A DNA stretch of 20,099 nt from JBEKIK01 sp049509395 (lineage in GTDB: Bacteria > Planctomycetota > Planctomycetia > Pirellulales > Thermoguttaceae): assembly GCA_049509395.1 (NCBI GenBank), contig JBEKZY010000059.1, positions 1 through 20,099 of the forward strand, in the 5' to 3' direction. Numbering within the stretch: position 1 is the stretch's first letter; every line of letters begins with the position of its first letter. Both the position numbers and the translations under genes were made by a program. Shown here piece by piece: positions 1 to 8,849 of this stretch. The notes beneath the pieces are model-generated. The model searched no databases. It saw nothing but the letters and a program-made list of their open reading frames with translations, and was not told where the DNA came from.

Positions 1-522
1 AAAACCGCCCGTGACCTCGGGGTGAATCATGTCGCGTATCGCTTGGGGACGGCGATGCACTTGCGCGGCGATGGTACATAGCAGATAACAATCGCCCAGT
101 CGGCCTTGATGGAAGCTGGAAAGGTCGGGATCGGTCGGCAGAAACAGCTCGCGCTCAATGGTTTCCAACTGCTTGAGGGTCGCCTCCACCGATTCTTCAA
201 AGGAGTGATCCTGGGCCAGCGTCAGCAGCTCCTGACGCGACAAGCGGGGCTGATGGTCCTTGGCTGTTAGATGCTGACGAATGCGGAAGATGACTGCCGC
301 CTCGCGTCCGTGAATGGAGTGGTCTTCCACCTTGCGTTCGACCTCATCGAGCTCGAGAATGCCGTCGTGATTTCGGTCCCAGCGGCCAAAATGTTCCTCG
401 ACAAACTCGCTTAACGCCTCTTTTTCCTGCGGCGCATTGACCGTCTTTTTTTGGACCGATGCGATCCTGGAGCCCGAAGCCAACAGAACGGCGAAAATTG
501 CAAGTGTTTTGAGGGTGCACAT
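1..522 (-). CDS. Secreted EF-hand/calpain-like cysteine protease (5' part only)
   Basis: The frame is open from ATG at 522 to the left edge, giving 174 codons, so the 3' end lies outside the window. An in-frame TAA sits 12 nt upstream, so no earlier start is possible. Residues 1-22 (MCTLKTLAIFAVLLASGSRI) look like a signal peptide. Residues 49-60 (DRNHDGILELDE) fit a canonical EF-hand loop with D49, N51, D53, G54 and E60. Residues 139-153 (QGRLGDCYLLCTIAA) match the calpain (peptidase C2) active-site block, with Q139 as oxyanion residue and C145 as catalytic Cys. The His and Asn of the triad would lie beyond the edge. Calpain-fold proteases cleave proteins at limited sites, often under calcium control. 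Here the EF-hand precedes the protease core, unlike animal calpains where the penta-EF-hand follows it. No clear Shine-Dalgarno sequence precedes the ATG. The family call is firm from the motif; activity cannot be judged from a fragment. Confidence 0.82.
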   Translation of the reverse strand, partial: MCTLKTLAIFAVLLASGSRIASVQKKTVNAPQEKEALSEFVEEHFGRWDRNHDGILELDEVERKVEDHSIHGREAAVIFRIRQHLTAKDHQPRLSRQELLTLAQDHSFEESVEATLKQLETIERELFLPTDPDLSSFHQGRLGDCYLLCTIAAQVHRRPQAIRDMIHPEVTGGF

Positions 523-528
523 AAGTTT

Positions 529-556
529 AATTTACATTATCAAAGGGCAGCGTCAA
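529..556 (-). promoter_or_regulatory. Possible promoter of the calpain-like gene, near-leaderless
   Basis: On the minus strand TTGACG (551-556) is followed after 16 nt by TAAATT (529-534). A start about 7 nt further would fall at or next to the ATG at 522, implying a leaderless or nearly leaderless mRNA. This agrees with the absence of a Shine-Dalgarno sequence. A competing -10, GATAAT, lies a few bases upstream with a poor -35 (TTGCAG) at 18 nt. The -35 is 5/6 and the -10 is 4/6 to consensus, so this is tentative. Confidence 0.35.
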
Positions 557-696
557 CTGCTGCAACGGTAGGATCAGGCGAGGAAGTGAATCGAGCAGGG
601 CGTTACCTTATCTGTCGTTATACGATGCGTGGCAGGGTCCGAGGGGCCGAAAAAGGGTTCGCTGCATTCAGTCTGATGGGCACGGCTTCAATAGAT

Positions 697-722
697 GAGT
701 CGCCCGGCGAACCCGGCGGCTC
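697..722. other. GC-rich hairpin in the spacer between calpain-like gene and tRNA
   Basis: GAGTCGCC and GGCGGCTC form an 8-bp stem (one G-U), then one C-C mismatch, two G-C pairs and a CGAA loop. It lies downstream of the giant gene and the tRNA-like sequence when read on the minus strand, where it could mark the end of transcripts. No T-run follows on either strand, so a classical intrinsic terminator is not supported. The rest of 523-795 shows no gene. Confidence 0.35.
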
Positions 723-795
723 AGGTTGCCGTTAGTCCCATTTATCGGTTGTGTTCTTAAGACATATTCAAACAAAACCAAACTTGCTGTCGTAA

Positions 796-868
796 TTGCC
801 AGACAAGATTCGAACCTGTACCCTTCGACTGCGGAGGTCAATACTCTATCCAATTGAGCGATGGGGGC
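796..868 (-). tRNA. tRNA-Arg(CCG)-like gene with degenerate acceptor stem
   Basis: Read on the minus strand, the cloverleaf core is clear. The D-arm is GCTC/GAGT with a GG-containing loop. The anticodon stem is TTGAC/GTCGA around loop CTCCGCA (anticodon CCG, Arg). The T-arm is ACAGG/CTTGT around TTCGAAT. The acceptor does not close: the 5' strand GCCCCCA faces 3' strand CTGGCAA, with only two of seven positions pairing in register. No CCA is encoded. Position 37 is C where bacterial tRNA-Arg(CCG) normally has G. The likeliest reading is a tRNA whose 3' end was replaced, so a pseudo-tRNA or rearrangement remnant. A divergent functional tRNA needing acceptor editing is less likely. It begins 22 bp beyond the stop codon of the giant gene on the same strand. 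Confidence 0.62.
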
Positions 869-890
869 ATACCGCGACCAATCTCCTGTA

Positions 891-3800
891 TTATAGTAAG
901 GCCGGAATGGCATCTTCTTCTTCCGCCAAAACTTTATCAATCGCTTTTTCGAACTGATTGGAATGTTTTCCAGCACGTACATGTCGGCCAATGTCGAAAT
1001 CTGCTTCAGTGTCGAGATACGACCAGCGGGAATATGTCTGTAATGCCGCAAGATGGGCTGATCGGATGTTTATGGTTGGGATTGTGGAATGCTTTGCAAA
1101 CTTGCTCACATGTGACAACAATTCGTCGCTCAATGAATCAAGTATCGATTTACTAGTAATGTTCCCATCGCTTGTGGTAAGAGATTGTTGCAGCCCGCCT
1201 TCGATGATCTTGTTCAGTGCGGTCGAATCGATCCAAGAATACACGGGTGATTGCAGTCTGTGGCGATTGATAGCCGTGCCGATTAGTATCGTCGAGGTGG
1301 AGTCCGTCAAAGACACTTGCGTGGCTATGTCGGCGACAATAGCTGTGGGCGCGGCAGCTACATCAAGGACTGTTTTTGATGAACTATTCGACGATGCCAA
1401 TACTGACGCGACCTCGATAGACACTGGAACCGGCGTCGCGAGAACCGTGCTAGAAGCCGCAAGCGGTTCTGCCGCGATGGTGATTGTAGCGGTCGAAGAG
1501 GACGGTGCAATTGTTGTGTAAGCAGTCGTTGATTCTGCAATGGGTTTACGTAAAGTCGGCCGCAATGCACGGGTGGCAAGGGGCGTTAAGGTGCTATTTG
1601 CTGCAAGCGGGCCGCCGGGGATGGGGGTAATGGTTACTATAGAACCCGCGCCAATAGTCAATGTGCCGGTGGAGATCGAAGTCGCTGTGAGTTGACCGGC
1701 CTCGACTGATACATTCGATGTATTTACGACCCCCGTGGTAGCTAGCCCGGTCGTAGTCTTCTGCAAGTCGCCCGGGCCGGTGATTGCGGCGGTCACAGTG
1801 CCACTTTCAATCTTGTACGCATTGGCATATATTGTACCGTTGACGATGCTTCCACTCTTTAACGTGAGATTACCAATTGTGTCGGTCTTTGTATTGAGAT
1901 CCAGAATCCCGCCGTCGATAGTCACGTTTGTGCCGGCGGAAATTGCGTTGTCTTGGTTGAGGTTCAGCGTTGCGTGATCGATAAGCAAACTGTTCGTGCC
2001 GCCGCTTAAGTCGAAGCCGAAGTAGCGGACATTCGCGTAGGCAACGGGAGTCCAGCCGTTCAGGGCGATTTGCGCGGCGCCGATCACCGCGTTGTCGTCT
2101 CCCGAAGTTCCCACGAGCAGCAGAACGTTGCCTGCGTCGGCATCCTGGGCGCCGCCGCTAAAGGCGACGGTTCCGCCGGTTTGCATGAGCAGATCGCCGT
2201 CGCTTTCGTCAATAGTCAGCGTGGCGGCCACGTCGTCGGCGCCGGTGAAGGTAAGATTCGCCAGGTCGGCGGCAAGATACGAGGGAATCAAGTCGTCAGA
2301 GGTGCCGGTCTGATAAAGGTGCAATGAATTGCCACTGCGCTGGGCCGTGATTCCGATTGTCGGCCAGGCAAACGGAGTAGCGGGCGTCAGGGGTTTGCCG
2401 AACTGGTCCGTCCCGGTCGTGGAAAACAGCCCTGCTCCGCTTGGACCGATGGCAAGCGTTACCGGCATTTGTATTACGTTTATGGAGGTTGCGCTGGTAA
2501 CGGTTTGGCTGAGCTGATCGGCGATGGCCACGGTGAAGTTATAGGTGCATGCCTGGTAAAAAGTGACCGTGGCGTTCTTGGCGACATTCGTGCCGTTCGC
2601 AGAAAAGGTGGGACTGAGTGCGCCGGACGGCACGGAGGTCACTGTCCAAGTGTATTTCAGATTGGGCTCGCCGCCGTCATCCGCGCCAAGGACCGTGAGT
2701 TGGGCCGTTTTGCCATCTAGGGCCAGGGTGCAGGCGGCCGGCGAGGCGACGGTGGGATAAGCGTCGACGACGACCTTAATGCTGCCGTTGGTCTTCAATG
2801 TCGAGGTGTCCCAGCGCAACCCAGCGGCGAGAGCGGGCAGGTTGAGGGTTGTGAAGTTCCCGGCATAGGCGGCGGCGGAAAAGAGGGTAAAACTGTCGCC
2901 CGCAGCCAGCGTTCCGGCGAGTTTCATCACGGTCAGGGTTCCGCCGAAGGTCACGGTCGAGATGCCGGCTATTTTGTCGCAGGTGCCTGTGGTCTTGTTG
3001 ATTTCCATCACCGTGGTGCCGGACAGAGCCAGTGTATTATTGACCGTCAGTGTGCCTATGCCGTTTATGCCCGGCGCCAGCGAGCCCGAGGCGTTTACCG
3101 TAACTGGGCCGGCGATCGCGCCTGTGCCGCCCAAAGTGGAATTGACGATCACGGAATCGGTTCCGGTGCCTGACCCGGTTGTGTTGCTCACAAACAGCGT
3201 GCCGGCGTCTATGGTCGTCGGTCCGGTATAGGTGCTGGCCGCGGTAAGGCTCAGCGATCCGGCGCCGATCTTGGTAAGTCCGCCGGAATAAACCGAGTTG
3301 GCTCTCATGGTGATCTTGGCCGCCGACGCGGTCTGAATGGCGTCGTAGGTGCGGATCAACTGCACAGTGGGCGTGCTGGTGTAACCCGATCCGGGATTGG
3401 TGACTAGGATGCCGTTTACGGTATGGGTTACGGGATCGAGGGTGGCAACGGCGGTGGCGCCGGAGCCCCCGCCGCCACTGATGTAAACCCAGGGCGGGAC
3501 AACGTAAGTCTGGTTGGGATTGGACAAGCCGGAAATATCAATGCTGGCCACGCCATTGCCGGTAGGCGCGAGCAGGGGCTGAGAAACGGTGACAGACTGA
3601 GTTCCGCTGTTGATTGTGGCGCCTTCGTAGATATCGACGGTACTTGCTAGATTGGCCCGCAGACTGATGAAATCGCTTTGCGAGGTAGTGCCGTTATAAG
3701 CCAGGGTCCCTCCGTGGAAGTTGAAATAGGCGACGCCGGGATAATCGGAGGCACTGCGCGTGCCTTGGGAGATTTGTGCCGTTTGAAGGGTGCCGCCGCA

Positions 3801-6800
3801 CAGATTATACACACCCACCAGTGTGTCGCTTGCGTCCGCCGTGTCATTGCCCAGGATCACGTACTTGGCCGCAACCGTTCCGCCCGACTGGTAAAGTTGA
3901 CCATTGAGCTTTGCGGGGAGCGTGGTGTTTCCGGCGTAACCTCCGACGGTCAGCGTGCTGCTGACGCTCAAAGAGGCGTTGTCGTCCACTTCCAGCACGG
4001 CATATGAGCCTTGGCCGTCGTGATAATAGTTGGAACTAGCGACGTTGACGTTTCCGAACGTGGCGCGGGCGTTGTTTTTCAGGTCCACGTATACGCTCGA
4101 CGCATTGGCCGTGCCCATGTCTAGGGTGTTCGTCCCACCGTTGAGCACAGAGTTGTTCTGCGCCACGAGGCTGGCAGAGCCCTGGTTGAAACCCATGGTA
4201 ATGGCGGCGGTGGAAGTCAGGGTACCCGCGCCCTCGAGCATGATGAAACCTACTTGGCTATCGTGTCCCACGCTCACGCCGGGCATGGTGTAGGTGCCGC
4301 TCTTGACGTCCAGCGTGGTGCCGTTGCCGATGGCTGTGCTGGTGGAGGTGGCCGAAGTGGTGGTGGTCGTGCCATTGCCGACAACGAGCGTTCCCTGGTT
4401 GATCGACACCGGGCCGAGAGCACTGCCCGATCCCAGGAGCGTAAGCGATCCAGTGCCGTTCTGGACGACGCCGCCGGTGGTGGTGACGGTTCCGGCGAGA
4501 TACGTGGCGCCGCCGCCCTGCTGCGTGAGGCTGCCGTTGCCGGAGATATTTCCGCTGACGTAAGTAGTTCCATTGCCGGAAAAGGCAAGCGAATAGCCGC
4601 TGGTATTGATGTTTCCGCCGACGGTAAGGGTCGCGCCGGTTTCGGCGTCCCAGGTTTGGGCGCCCCTGAGGGTCACGGGGGCGCTGATGGCGCCGGAATA
4701 ATAGGCCGTAATGCCGCCGGTTCCCACGCCGAGCGTGCCGCCACTGAGCGTGTATGGGTCGGTGGAATAACCATTTTCATCGCCGAAATCGATCGCCAGG
4801 GGAGTTGGGTTTCCGGTAACGCTGATGTTCCAACTGGCGTTGCCGGAGTCGGTGGCAAAGGCTGCCGTTTTGTCCGTCGAGCCGGCGGGCCAGGCCGTAA
4901 GCGTGGTGCCGTCGCCGTCGGACCAATCCACGTTTGTGCCAGTCGAATCCCAGGTGCCGTTGCCGCCCTGGTGTCCGGCGGTGGTTTGCGTGTCCCAGCA
5001 ATAGACGTTTGGATCGGCGATGGGCGTAACCCGATCGTAGATTTGCAGATCGAGGATCTGGCCGTCGAAGAAAGTGCGGGTGCTTGTGTCACTGCCGCTT
5101 TGCCCCCAGCCGATGCGATAATTCTTTCCGGCGAGATTGTTTGGATCCGCGGTGTAGGCGGTCGAAGCCTTCAGAATGTCGTTGACGTACAGTTTTGCAA
5201 TCGATCCGTTGAAGGTCAGGGTTATTTGCTGCCAGGTGTTCAATTGCACGGGCACGCCGGTATTCCACATGCCCAATCCGTCCAGGCGGACCTTGATTAG
5301 GCCGTTATCCAGGCCGAAGCCGGAGCCGTACATGCCGGCGTTGAGTTCGTCGTTGGAATCGAGAATGGGCTGGTAATAGCCGCCGGCGTCGCCGGAGGCA
5401 TACGGATCGATCCAGGCGGAGAGAGTACGCACCAGGCCATTGTGCACGCCGGATTCCATCATCGTTGTGCTGCCGTCGAAGGTCATGGGCGTGGTAGCGA
5501 AGAACTCCCCGATTTTTGCTCCGGCCCGGCTAATTTCATTAGCTATTTCAGCCGGGGTAAGGGTGACGTTGTAGAAGCGGATGTCTTCCAGGTCACCGGC
5601 AAAGTAATCTCCGGAAGGATCGCGGCCGAGATACAGGGGATCGGCATTCCTGTAATCGTCAGGGCCCAGGACGTCGGTCGGCCGATACGTGGTGGCCAAG
5701 GTTCCGGCCACTTGCCCGTTTATATACATGGTAACCGTGCCGCTGCCGAAACTGACAGCTACGTAGGTCCATTGATTGACCGGAATGGCTACCGAGGAAA
5801 CCAACTCGTTAACCGTGCCATTGACGCTGATCGTCAGATGTGCAAATCCATTGGCGTCGCGGGCGACCAGTTTCAAGAAGGTATTGGCATCGGTCGAGTT
5901 GCCGAAATACAAGAGGGTCTGGCCCATTGCCGTGGTCGTTGGTTTGAACCACATGCCGTAAGTGGCGTCAGTCATGTCGGCCAAGCTGCGGTCCAGCAGG
6001 GCATATTGATTGGCGCCATTGAGTTGGAGCACCTGGCTGTTGAAGGAAGAATCCATTACCCGCGCGGGCGAGCCGCGGAGGATGGCGTCCAAGGCGCCGA
6101 ATTCATCCCACATTAGATCTCCGCTGGATTCCTCAACGCGGTACGAGGCCACCAATCCCCGGGGCTTGGCCTGGGTGGCGTCGTAATAGGCTTGGAACCA
6201 GTCGCCCCAGGGGAAATGGCCGAAATGCGTGCCGTCGCTGAAACTCCAGTCATACGAGTAATCATAGTCGGCGATTGCCGTGCCCGAAATCACGCCGCCA
6301 AACGGGTAGGCGTCGCCGCGGACAATGGCGGAATCCTCGATTGTAGTGTTCGAAATAACGTACGCGAACTGCTCGACCATGGCGTTTCCTTCCACGACCG
6401 CGCTTTCGGCGATGGTGGCGTGATCGCGTATGCGGGCATTGCCCTCGACAACCGCGCTGTCTTTCACCACGGAATAACCGGACACAATGGCGTTGTCTTG
6501 CACGGTGGCCGATCCGGCGATCACCGCATAATCTTCGATTTTGGCGTTGCCCAAGACCTTGGCGTAACCCAGCACGCGGGCATTGGGCCCGACATAGGCG
6601 GTGGCGGCCACGGTGGCGGTGTTGTCCACCCAGCCGCCGCCGTTGCTGTGGTAGTGGCCGGACGAAGATTCGGCGTAATTGAGCTGCTCTGACGCGATGG
6701 CCGGAGTCGCCCCGGTGATCTGGACCTCGTAGGGATAATTCAAACGGTCGATGCTCTTGTCCACCGGCTTGGTATTGTAGTAGCTGCTCAAATCCTCGGA

Positions 6801-8768
6801 GGTGTCGCTGGGCGTGGCGACGACGATCAGTTGCACCTTGTCAGCGGACGATTGCAGCGTGAACGTGTGCGTGCCCGGTGCCCACACGTCGCTGTACGCG
6901 ACGACGTTGTTATTGGCGTCGATTTCCGAGAGGCACCATCGCCAGTCTTCGGTCGAGTCGATGGTGTCGATGCCCCGCAGCGTCACCGTAATCGAGGTGC
7001 TGCCGGGGTCGGGCACCAGGTCGTGGAACATGAAGGCGTATTTTTCCGGCGCCCGCTCCAACGGCACGCGGTACCAGCCGGCCTGGTCGGGTTCGGGAAT
7101 CAGGTACGAGCCTGTCCGGTAGTCGTAATCGGCCTCGTCGTCCGGCGTGTCCCACAAATGGGCCTGCAAAAAACTGCGGGTTTGGAAATTGAGCATCGGC
7201 CACAAGCGCAATACCGACGCCACCACGTCCTTGATGCTCGTGCCGGCGGGCAAAAGCGTGGCCAACTTGTCGTAAACCGTCCAATTCTGCGAACCGCTCA
7301 TCCATAGCTCCGACGCCAGGTTCGGATCCAGCGGGTCGGTCCCGTTGATCCCGTAGACCGGATCGGAAGCTATGTTCTCCAGCGCCAGCCAGATACGATA
7401 GTCGGAGTATATCAACCGCGGCGAGTCCTGGCGGTAGTTCGACCAGGCCAGGGCGTCGATGGGCATTGTGGATTGGTCGGCGGCGGGAAAGAAGGGCCAG
7501 AACCAGTTGGTGCGGGCCTCGCGGAGAAAATTGGCGTGCGATTCCCAATACCCGCCGTCAAGATAGCCGGCCTGCTGACTGTCCGAAACGTGGGCGAATT
7601 CATGGGGCAGGGGACTTCCCCAGCTTTCGTCCTGCAGGCCGGTGGTATCGATGTTCAGGTAACCGCCGCCTTCCCAGTATCCGCCGTACCAGGTGGTGAT
7701 GTTGATTTTATGCCGCAGGCCGTCCCCTGCGTAGCCGAAGGGTTCACTGAAACCGAGGACCTTGGTATAGACTTGATAAGATTCCTCCAGCGTGCGCAGG
7801 GCGTTGCGCTGCATGGTGGCCCAGTTGGTCAGGCCGCCGGGATTTACCGCCGGGTCCCACCAGAAGACGAAATGTTTGGATTCCACGGATTGCCGCGAAG
7901 AGACGGTGACGCCGGGGGCCATGTTCAGGTCGGTGGTATAGGCGGTCAACACGTCGCCGGGCATGTCGCCGACTTCGATGTAATCGATGTTGGCGGTTTC
8001 CCCGGCCCCGGTTGTGCCCAGGGGGCGGATTTGCAGGTCGTGCAACGTGTCGCGCCACCAAATAACCAGACCCAGATCGATCCGGTAGGTGTGGAAATTC
8101 CCGTCCTTGGCGATTTGGGCGGCGGGAATCACGAACGAGCGATCCGATGCTGTCCCGGGATTTATGGAAAAGCCGGGATTGACCGTGGTCCCGAACGCGA
8201 ATGTCACGTCCTTGTTGTAATTCACCGGCAGTTGCAGCCGGATTTGCAGATAATCAAAATATCCATAATCCAAATAGGCTCCATTGGAGATATTTGTCAG
8301 GCTGACTTGCACGGCATTCGATGTCCCGGATTTCGAGGTAACCGTCAAGATCCCGCCCGAGACGCTCGAACTGGCGGCATTGACGACGGTCCAACCATCG
8401 TAATTGCCGGCGGTGCTCCATTCGCCATATATTTTGCTGTTCATTAACCGCTGGCCATCGGTCGGATCGACCACGACCGTCGGGTAACTCGATGAGAGAG
8501 CGGAAGCCGTAGACAGAGCGGCCGGAGATGCGAAATTCGCCGACTGCGCGGCTTGAAGCGCCGCCGCGCCGGTATCGGCCGCCGCAGGAGTCGAGGTGCC
8601 GGAATCCGTGGAAGTTACCGTAGCCGATTGATCAAAGCCGTACGGGTCATCGTATTGCCCCACAGAAAATGCGCTCGTTATGCTCAACAACTCGCGGATT
8701 TCGAGGCATTCAAATTGCAGGACGCGCTTATATTGAACGTGAGTTCTTGATCTGTGCATATAACTCAC
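891..8768 (-). CDS. Giant secreted Svx/AvrXca-like (DUF6055) metallopeptidase-type protein with beta-helix, LamG and autotransporter-type repeats
   Basis: A 2,625-residue extracellular protein. Residues 19-29 (FECLEIRELLS) are the planctomycete extracellular-protein motif near the N-terminus. Residues ~295-420 resemble DUF6055, including HFVFWWDP and HEFAH at 389-393 (zincin HExxH), followed by GGYWESHANF with E409 a candidate third zinc ligand. Residues ~710-822 are hexapeptide repeats (ATVAATAYVG, AVVEGNA) of a left-handed beta-helix. LamG-like beta-sandwiches follow at ~868-1078 and ~1090-1250. From ~1258 there are autotransporter-associated beta-strand repeats, clearest at ~1829-1860 (GGLTKIGAGSLSL). 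An Ig/PKD-like domain lies at ~2000-2100, and a Ser/Thr/Ala-rich stretch at ~2390-2500. DUF6055 plus beta-helix plus LamG recalls the secreted Svx/AvrXca virulence proteins of plant pathogens; that relation is from memory. No beta-barrel or recognised C-terminal anchor is seen. The GTG start (8768) is one option; ATG at 8759 is another, and neither has a strong RBS. Function is likely surface or secreted proteolysis or carbohydrate adhesion. Confidence 0.85.
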   Translation of the reverse strand: MSYMHRSRTHVQYKRVLQFECLEIRELLSITSAFSVGQYDDPYGFDQSATVTSTDSGTSTPAAADTGAAALQAAQSANFASPAALSTASALSSSYPTVVVDPTDGQRLMNSKIYGEWSTAGNYDGWTVVNAASSSVSGGILTVTSKSGTSNAVQVSLTNISNGAYLDYGYFDYLQIRLQLPVNYNKDVTFAFGTTVNPGFSINPGTASDRSFVIPAAQIAKDGNFHTYRIDLGLVIWWRDTLHDLQIRPLGTTGAGETANIDYIEVGDMPGDVLTAYTTDLNMAPGVTVSSRQSVESKHFVFWWDPAVNPGGLTNWATMQRNALRTLEESYQVYTKVLGFSEPFGYAGDGLRHKINITTWYGGYWEGGGYLNIDTTGLQDESWGSPLPHEFAHVSDSQQAGYLDGGYWESHANFLREARTNWFWPFFPAADQSTMPIDALAWSNYRQDSPRLIYSDYRIWLALENIASDPVYGINGTDPLDPNLASELWMSGSQNWTVYDKLATLLPAGTSIKDVVASVLRLWPMLNFQTRSFLQAHLWDTPDDEADYDYRTGSYLIPEPDQAGWYRVPLERAPEKYAFMFHDLVPDPGSTSITVTLRGIDTIDSTEDWRWCLSEIDANNNVVAYSDVWAPGTHTFTLQSSADKVQLIVVATPSDTSEDLSSYYNTKPVDKSIDRLNYPYEVQITGATPAIASEQLNYAESSSGHYHSNGGGWVDNTATVAATAYVGPNARVLGYAKVLGNAKIEDYAVIAGSATVQDNAIVSGYSVVKDSAVVEGNARIRDHATIAESAVVEGNAMVEQFAYVISNTTIEDSAIVRGDAYPFGGVISGTAIADYDYSYDWSFSDGTHFGHFPWGDWFQAYYDATQAKPRGLVASYRVEESSGDLMWDEFGALDAILRGSPARVMDSSFNSQVLQLNGANQYALLDRSLADMTDATYGMWFKPTTTAMGQTLLYFGNSTDANTFLKLVARDANGFAHLTISVNGTVNELVSSVAIPVNQWTYVAVSFGSGTVTMYINGQVAGTLATTYRPTDVLGPDDYRNADPLYLGRDPSGDYFAGDLEDIRFYNVTLTPAEIANEISRAGAKIGEFFATTPMTFDGSTTMMESGVHNGLVRTLSAWIDPYASGDAGGYYQPILDSNDELNAGMYGSGFGLDNGLIKVRLDGLGMWNTGVPVQLNTWQQITLTFNGSIAKLYVNDILKASTAYTADPNNLAGKNYRIGWGQSGSDTSTRTFFDGQILDLQIYDRVTPIADPNVYCWDTQTTAGHQGGNGTWDSTGTNVDWSDGDGTTLTAWPAGSTDKTAAFATDSGNASWNISVTGNPTPLAIDFGDENGYSTDPYTLSGGTLGVGTGGITAYYSGAISAPVTLRGAQTWDAETGATLTVGGNINTSGYSLAFSGNGTTYVSGNISGNGSLTQQGGGATYLAGTVTTTGGVVQNGTGSLTLLGSGSALGPVSINQGTLVVGNGTTTTTSATSTSTAIGNGTTLDVKSGTYTMPGVSVGHDSQVGFIMLEGAGTLTSTAAITMGFNQGSASLVAQNNSVLNGGTNTLDMGTANASSVYVDLKNNARATFGNVNVASSNYYHDGQGSYAVLEVDDNASLSVSSTLTVGGYAGNTTLPAKLNGQLYQSGGTVAAKYVILGNDTADASDTLVGVYNLCGGTLQTAQISQGTRSASDYPGVAYFNFHGGTLAYNGTTSQSDFISLRANLASTVDIYEGATINSGTQSVTVSQPLLAPTGNGVASIDISGLSNPNQTYVVPPWVYISGGGGSGATAVATLDPVTHTVNGILVTNPGSGYTSTPTVQLIRTYDAIQTASAAKITMRANSVYSGGLTKIGAGSLSLTAASTYTGPTTIDAGTLFVSNTTGSGTGTDSVIVNSTLGGTGAIAGPVTVNASGSLAPGINGIGTLTVNNTLALSGTTVMEINKTTGTCDKIAGISTVTFGGTLTVMKLAGTLAAGDSFTLFSAAAYAGNFTTLNLPALAAGLRWDTSTLKTNGSIKVVVDAYPTVASPAACTLALDGKTAQLTVLGADDGGEPNLKYTWTVTSVPSGALSPTFSANGTNVAKNATVTFYQACTYNFTVAIADQLSQTVTSATSINVIQMPVTLAIGPSGAGLFSTTGTDQFGKPLTPATPFAWPTIGITAQRSGNSLHLYQTGTSDDLIPSYLAADLANLTFTGADDVAATLTIDESDGDLLMQTGGTVAFSGGAQDADAGNVLLLVGTSGDDNAVIGAAQIALNGWTPVAYANVRYFGFDLSGGTNSLLIDHATLNLNQDNAISAGTNVTIDGGILDLNTKTDTIGNLTLKSGSIVNGTIYANAYKIESGTVTAAITGPGDLQKTTTGLATTGVVNTSNVSVEAGQLTATSISTGTLTIGAGSIVTITPIPGGPLAANSTLTPLATRALRPTLRKPIAESTTAYTTIAPSSSTATITIAAEPLAASSTVLATPVPVSIEVASVLASSNSSSKTVLDVAAAPTAIVADIATQVSLTDSTSTILIGTAINRHRLQSPVYSWIDSTALNKIIEGGLQQSLTTSDGNITSKSILDSLSDELLSHVSKFAKHSTIPTINIRSAHLAALQTYSRWSYLDTEADFDIGRHVRAGKHSNQFEKAIDKVLAEEEDAIPALL

Positions 8769-8821
8769 ATGTGTTTAAAGACACGTAAAAAAGGTGCAAA
8801 TTACCACTTTCTTACGGTCCT

Positions 8822-8849
8822 ATTTTATAATAATCCGGCGGCTTGTCAA
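8822..8849 (-). promoter_or_regulatory. Sigma70-type promoter of the giant secreted protein
   Basis: On the minus strand a perfect -35 TTGACA (8844-8849) is separated by 16 nt from TAAAAT (8822-8827; 5/6 to TATAAT). The predicted start near 8815 leaves a leader of about 47 nt before GTG 8768. The surrounding 8769-9010 is AT-rich and non-coding. The giant gene can therefore be transcribed independently of the GH51 gene upstream. It is the strongest promoter match I found in the window. Confidence 0.65.

Noticed and set aside
668..1051. A 127-codon minus-strand open frame containing IAQLDR and RFESC
   Set aside because: That peptide is the well-known spurious translation of a tRNA; the frame reads straight through the tRNA-Arg-like sequence and into the end of the giant gene.
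4254..5300. A 348-codon open frame antisense to the giant gene
   Set aside because: It is low-complexity Gly/Ala/Val-rich, has no family features, and mirrors the Gly/Thr/Val-rich repeats of the gene on the other strand. Similar shadows at 7473-8447, 11896-13170 and 16059-17336 were rejected for the same reason.
6300..6640. Possible tandem DNA repeat or CRISPR-like array
   Set aside because: The periodicity is 18-bp, protein-level and imperfect: it encodes hexapeptide beta-helix repeats. No identical repeats with unique spacers exist.
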